Assembly: GCA_028817755.1 (NCBI GenBank)
Contig: JAPPPA010000318.1
Coordinates: 1 to 6,819, forward strand
Source: Gammaproteobacteria bacterium
Lineage (GTDB): Bacteria > Pseudomonadota > Gammaproteobacteria > JAPPPA01
Direction of reading: 5' to 3'
DNA: 6,819 nucleotides
Shown here: piece by piece, positions 6,132 through 6,819 of the stretch
How positions within the stretch are numbered: position 1 is the first letter of the stretch
Layout of the letters: each line of letters opens with the position of its first letter
Made by a program: the position numbers and the translations under genes
Notes under the pieces: generated by a model
Database searches by the model: none
Seen by the model: the letters and a program-made list of their open reading frames with translations, nothing else
What the model was told of the DNA's origin: nothing

Positions 6132-6819
6132 CGATTTGTTTTGGTGGCCTGCGCCCGCCAAGTTAAACCTTATGCTGCATATCACGGCGCGTCGTGTCGA
6201 CGGTTATCACGAGCTGGAAACCTTGTTTCAGGTGTTGGATGGTGGCGATGAGCTGGCCTTCGAGGTCAATGAAGGCACAGACATTGTTCGGGTGACTGAC
6301 ATCGCTGATGTTCCGCCGGAGCAAGATTTGGTGATTCGCGCTGCAAAGTTATTGCAACAACATGCAGGCGCAGCGCAGGGCGCTCGCATTCATCTGCGTA
6401 AGCGGCTGCCGATGGGGGGAGGCTTAGGTGGTGGCAGCTCTGATGCCGCGACTACTTTGGTGGCGCTTAATGCTCTATGGAATTGCCAGCTTGATACATC
6501 CACATTGTGTGACTTGGGTTTGAGCTTAGGCGCGGATGTGCCGGTGTTTGTAAATGGCGTTTCAGCATTTGCCCGCGGGGTGGGCGAGCACTTGCACACA
6601 GTAGTCTTGCCCGATGCTTGGTATGTGGTGCTAACCCCTAACGTGCATATGTCTACTGCCGAGGTGTTTTCAGCGCCGGCGTTAAAACGAGATTGCGCGT
6701 TGCTGGCCGATTCTTTTATAGAAAAACTCGCGGATTTTCCTAGCGATGAATTGCCGGGAGAAAATGTTTGCCAGCCAATTGTGCTTTCGCAACAAAAAGA
6801 GGTTGCAGATGCACTAAAC
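6121..6819 (+). CDS. ispE: 4-diphosphocytidyl-2-C-methyl-D-erythritol kinase, C-terminal end missing
   Basis: IspE phosphorylates the 2-hydroxyl of CDP-methylerythritol with ATP, the fourth step of the non-mevalonate (MEP) route to isoprenoid precursors; it is cytoplasmic. The visible 233 residues of a usual 280-290 belong to the GHMP kinase family. Seen: PAPAKLNL (10-17) with catalytic K14, DGYHELETLFQVLD (27-40), the ATP-binding glycine loop PMGGGLGGGSSDAA (97-110), and LGADVPVF (136-143) with catalytic D139. The GHMP C-terminal domain begins around residue 170 and is cut by the right edge. Both catalytic residues are present and the frame is open to the last base. Coordinates of the start rest on the upstream GAGTGA and on alignment with the E. 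coli N-terminus. Confidence 0.96.
   Translation, partial: MLPSDLFWWPAPAKLNLMLHITARRVDGYHELETLFQVLDGGDELAFEVNEGTDIVRVTDIADVPPEQDLVIRAAKLLQQHAGAAQGARIHLRKRLPMGGGLGGGSSDAATTLVALNALWNCQLDTSTLCDLGLSLGADVPVFVNGVSAFARGVGEHLHTVVLPDAWYVVLTPNVHMSTAEVFSAPALKRDCALLADSFIEKLADFPSDELPGENVCQPIVLSQQKEVADALN

Overview
This window is a conserved housekeeping locus of a gammaproteobacterium. Base composition is moderate. The gene order moeB-prmC-prfA-hemA on one strand, diverging from a TPR lipoprotein gene, lolB and ispE on the other, matches the Pseudomonas-type arrangement. It differs from the enteric one, where hemA faces lolB directly. Protein divergence and composition suggest a marine Pseudomonadales/Cellvibrionales/Oceanospirillales-like organism rather than Pseudomonas itself; that placement is inference. 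There are no mobile elements, RNA genes, CRISPR arrays or broken genes, and no sign of recent transfer.

Left half (minus strand, read from about 3581 down to 1): hemA (glutamyl-tRNA reductase), prfA (release factor 1), prmC (RF1/RF2 glutamine methyltransferase) and the first 128 codons of moeB (MoeB/ThiF-type adenylyltransferase, running off the left edge). Gaps are 3 nt (hemA-prfA), a 1-nt overlap TAATG (prfA-prmC) and 18 nt (prmC-moeB), so this is very probably one operon. It joins the first committed step of C5-pathway heme synthesis, translation termination with the enzyme that modifies RF1, and sulfur-carrier activation.

Middle (3582-3716): a 135-bp divergent control region. It holds a candidate hemA -10 box embedded in a perfect 13-bp dyad, a second perfect 11-bp dyad beside it, and a set of mutually exclusive hairpins in the leader of the rightward operon.

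Right half (plus strand): a TPR-repeat lipoprotein resembling Pseudomonas LbcA (PA4667, partner of the protease CtpA), lolB (outer-membrane lipoprotein receptor) and the first 233 codons of ispE (4-diphosphocytidyl-2-C-methyl-D-erythritol kinase, running off the right edge). The genes are 3 nt apart (lbcA-lolB) and overlap by 11 nt (lolB-ispE), again indicating one transcript. LolB probably inserts the preceding gene's lipoprotein, among others, into the outer membrane; ispE serves isoprenoid precursor synthesis.

No undescribed biological system is visible. The points most worth a second look are the dyad-rich divergent promoter, the LbcA-like protein, and the weak or absent Shine-Dalgarno sequences in the leftward operon.
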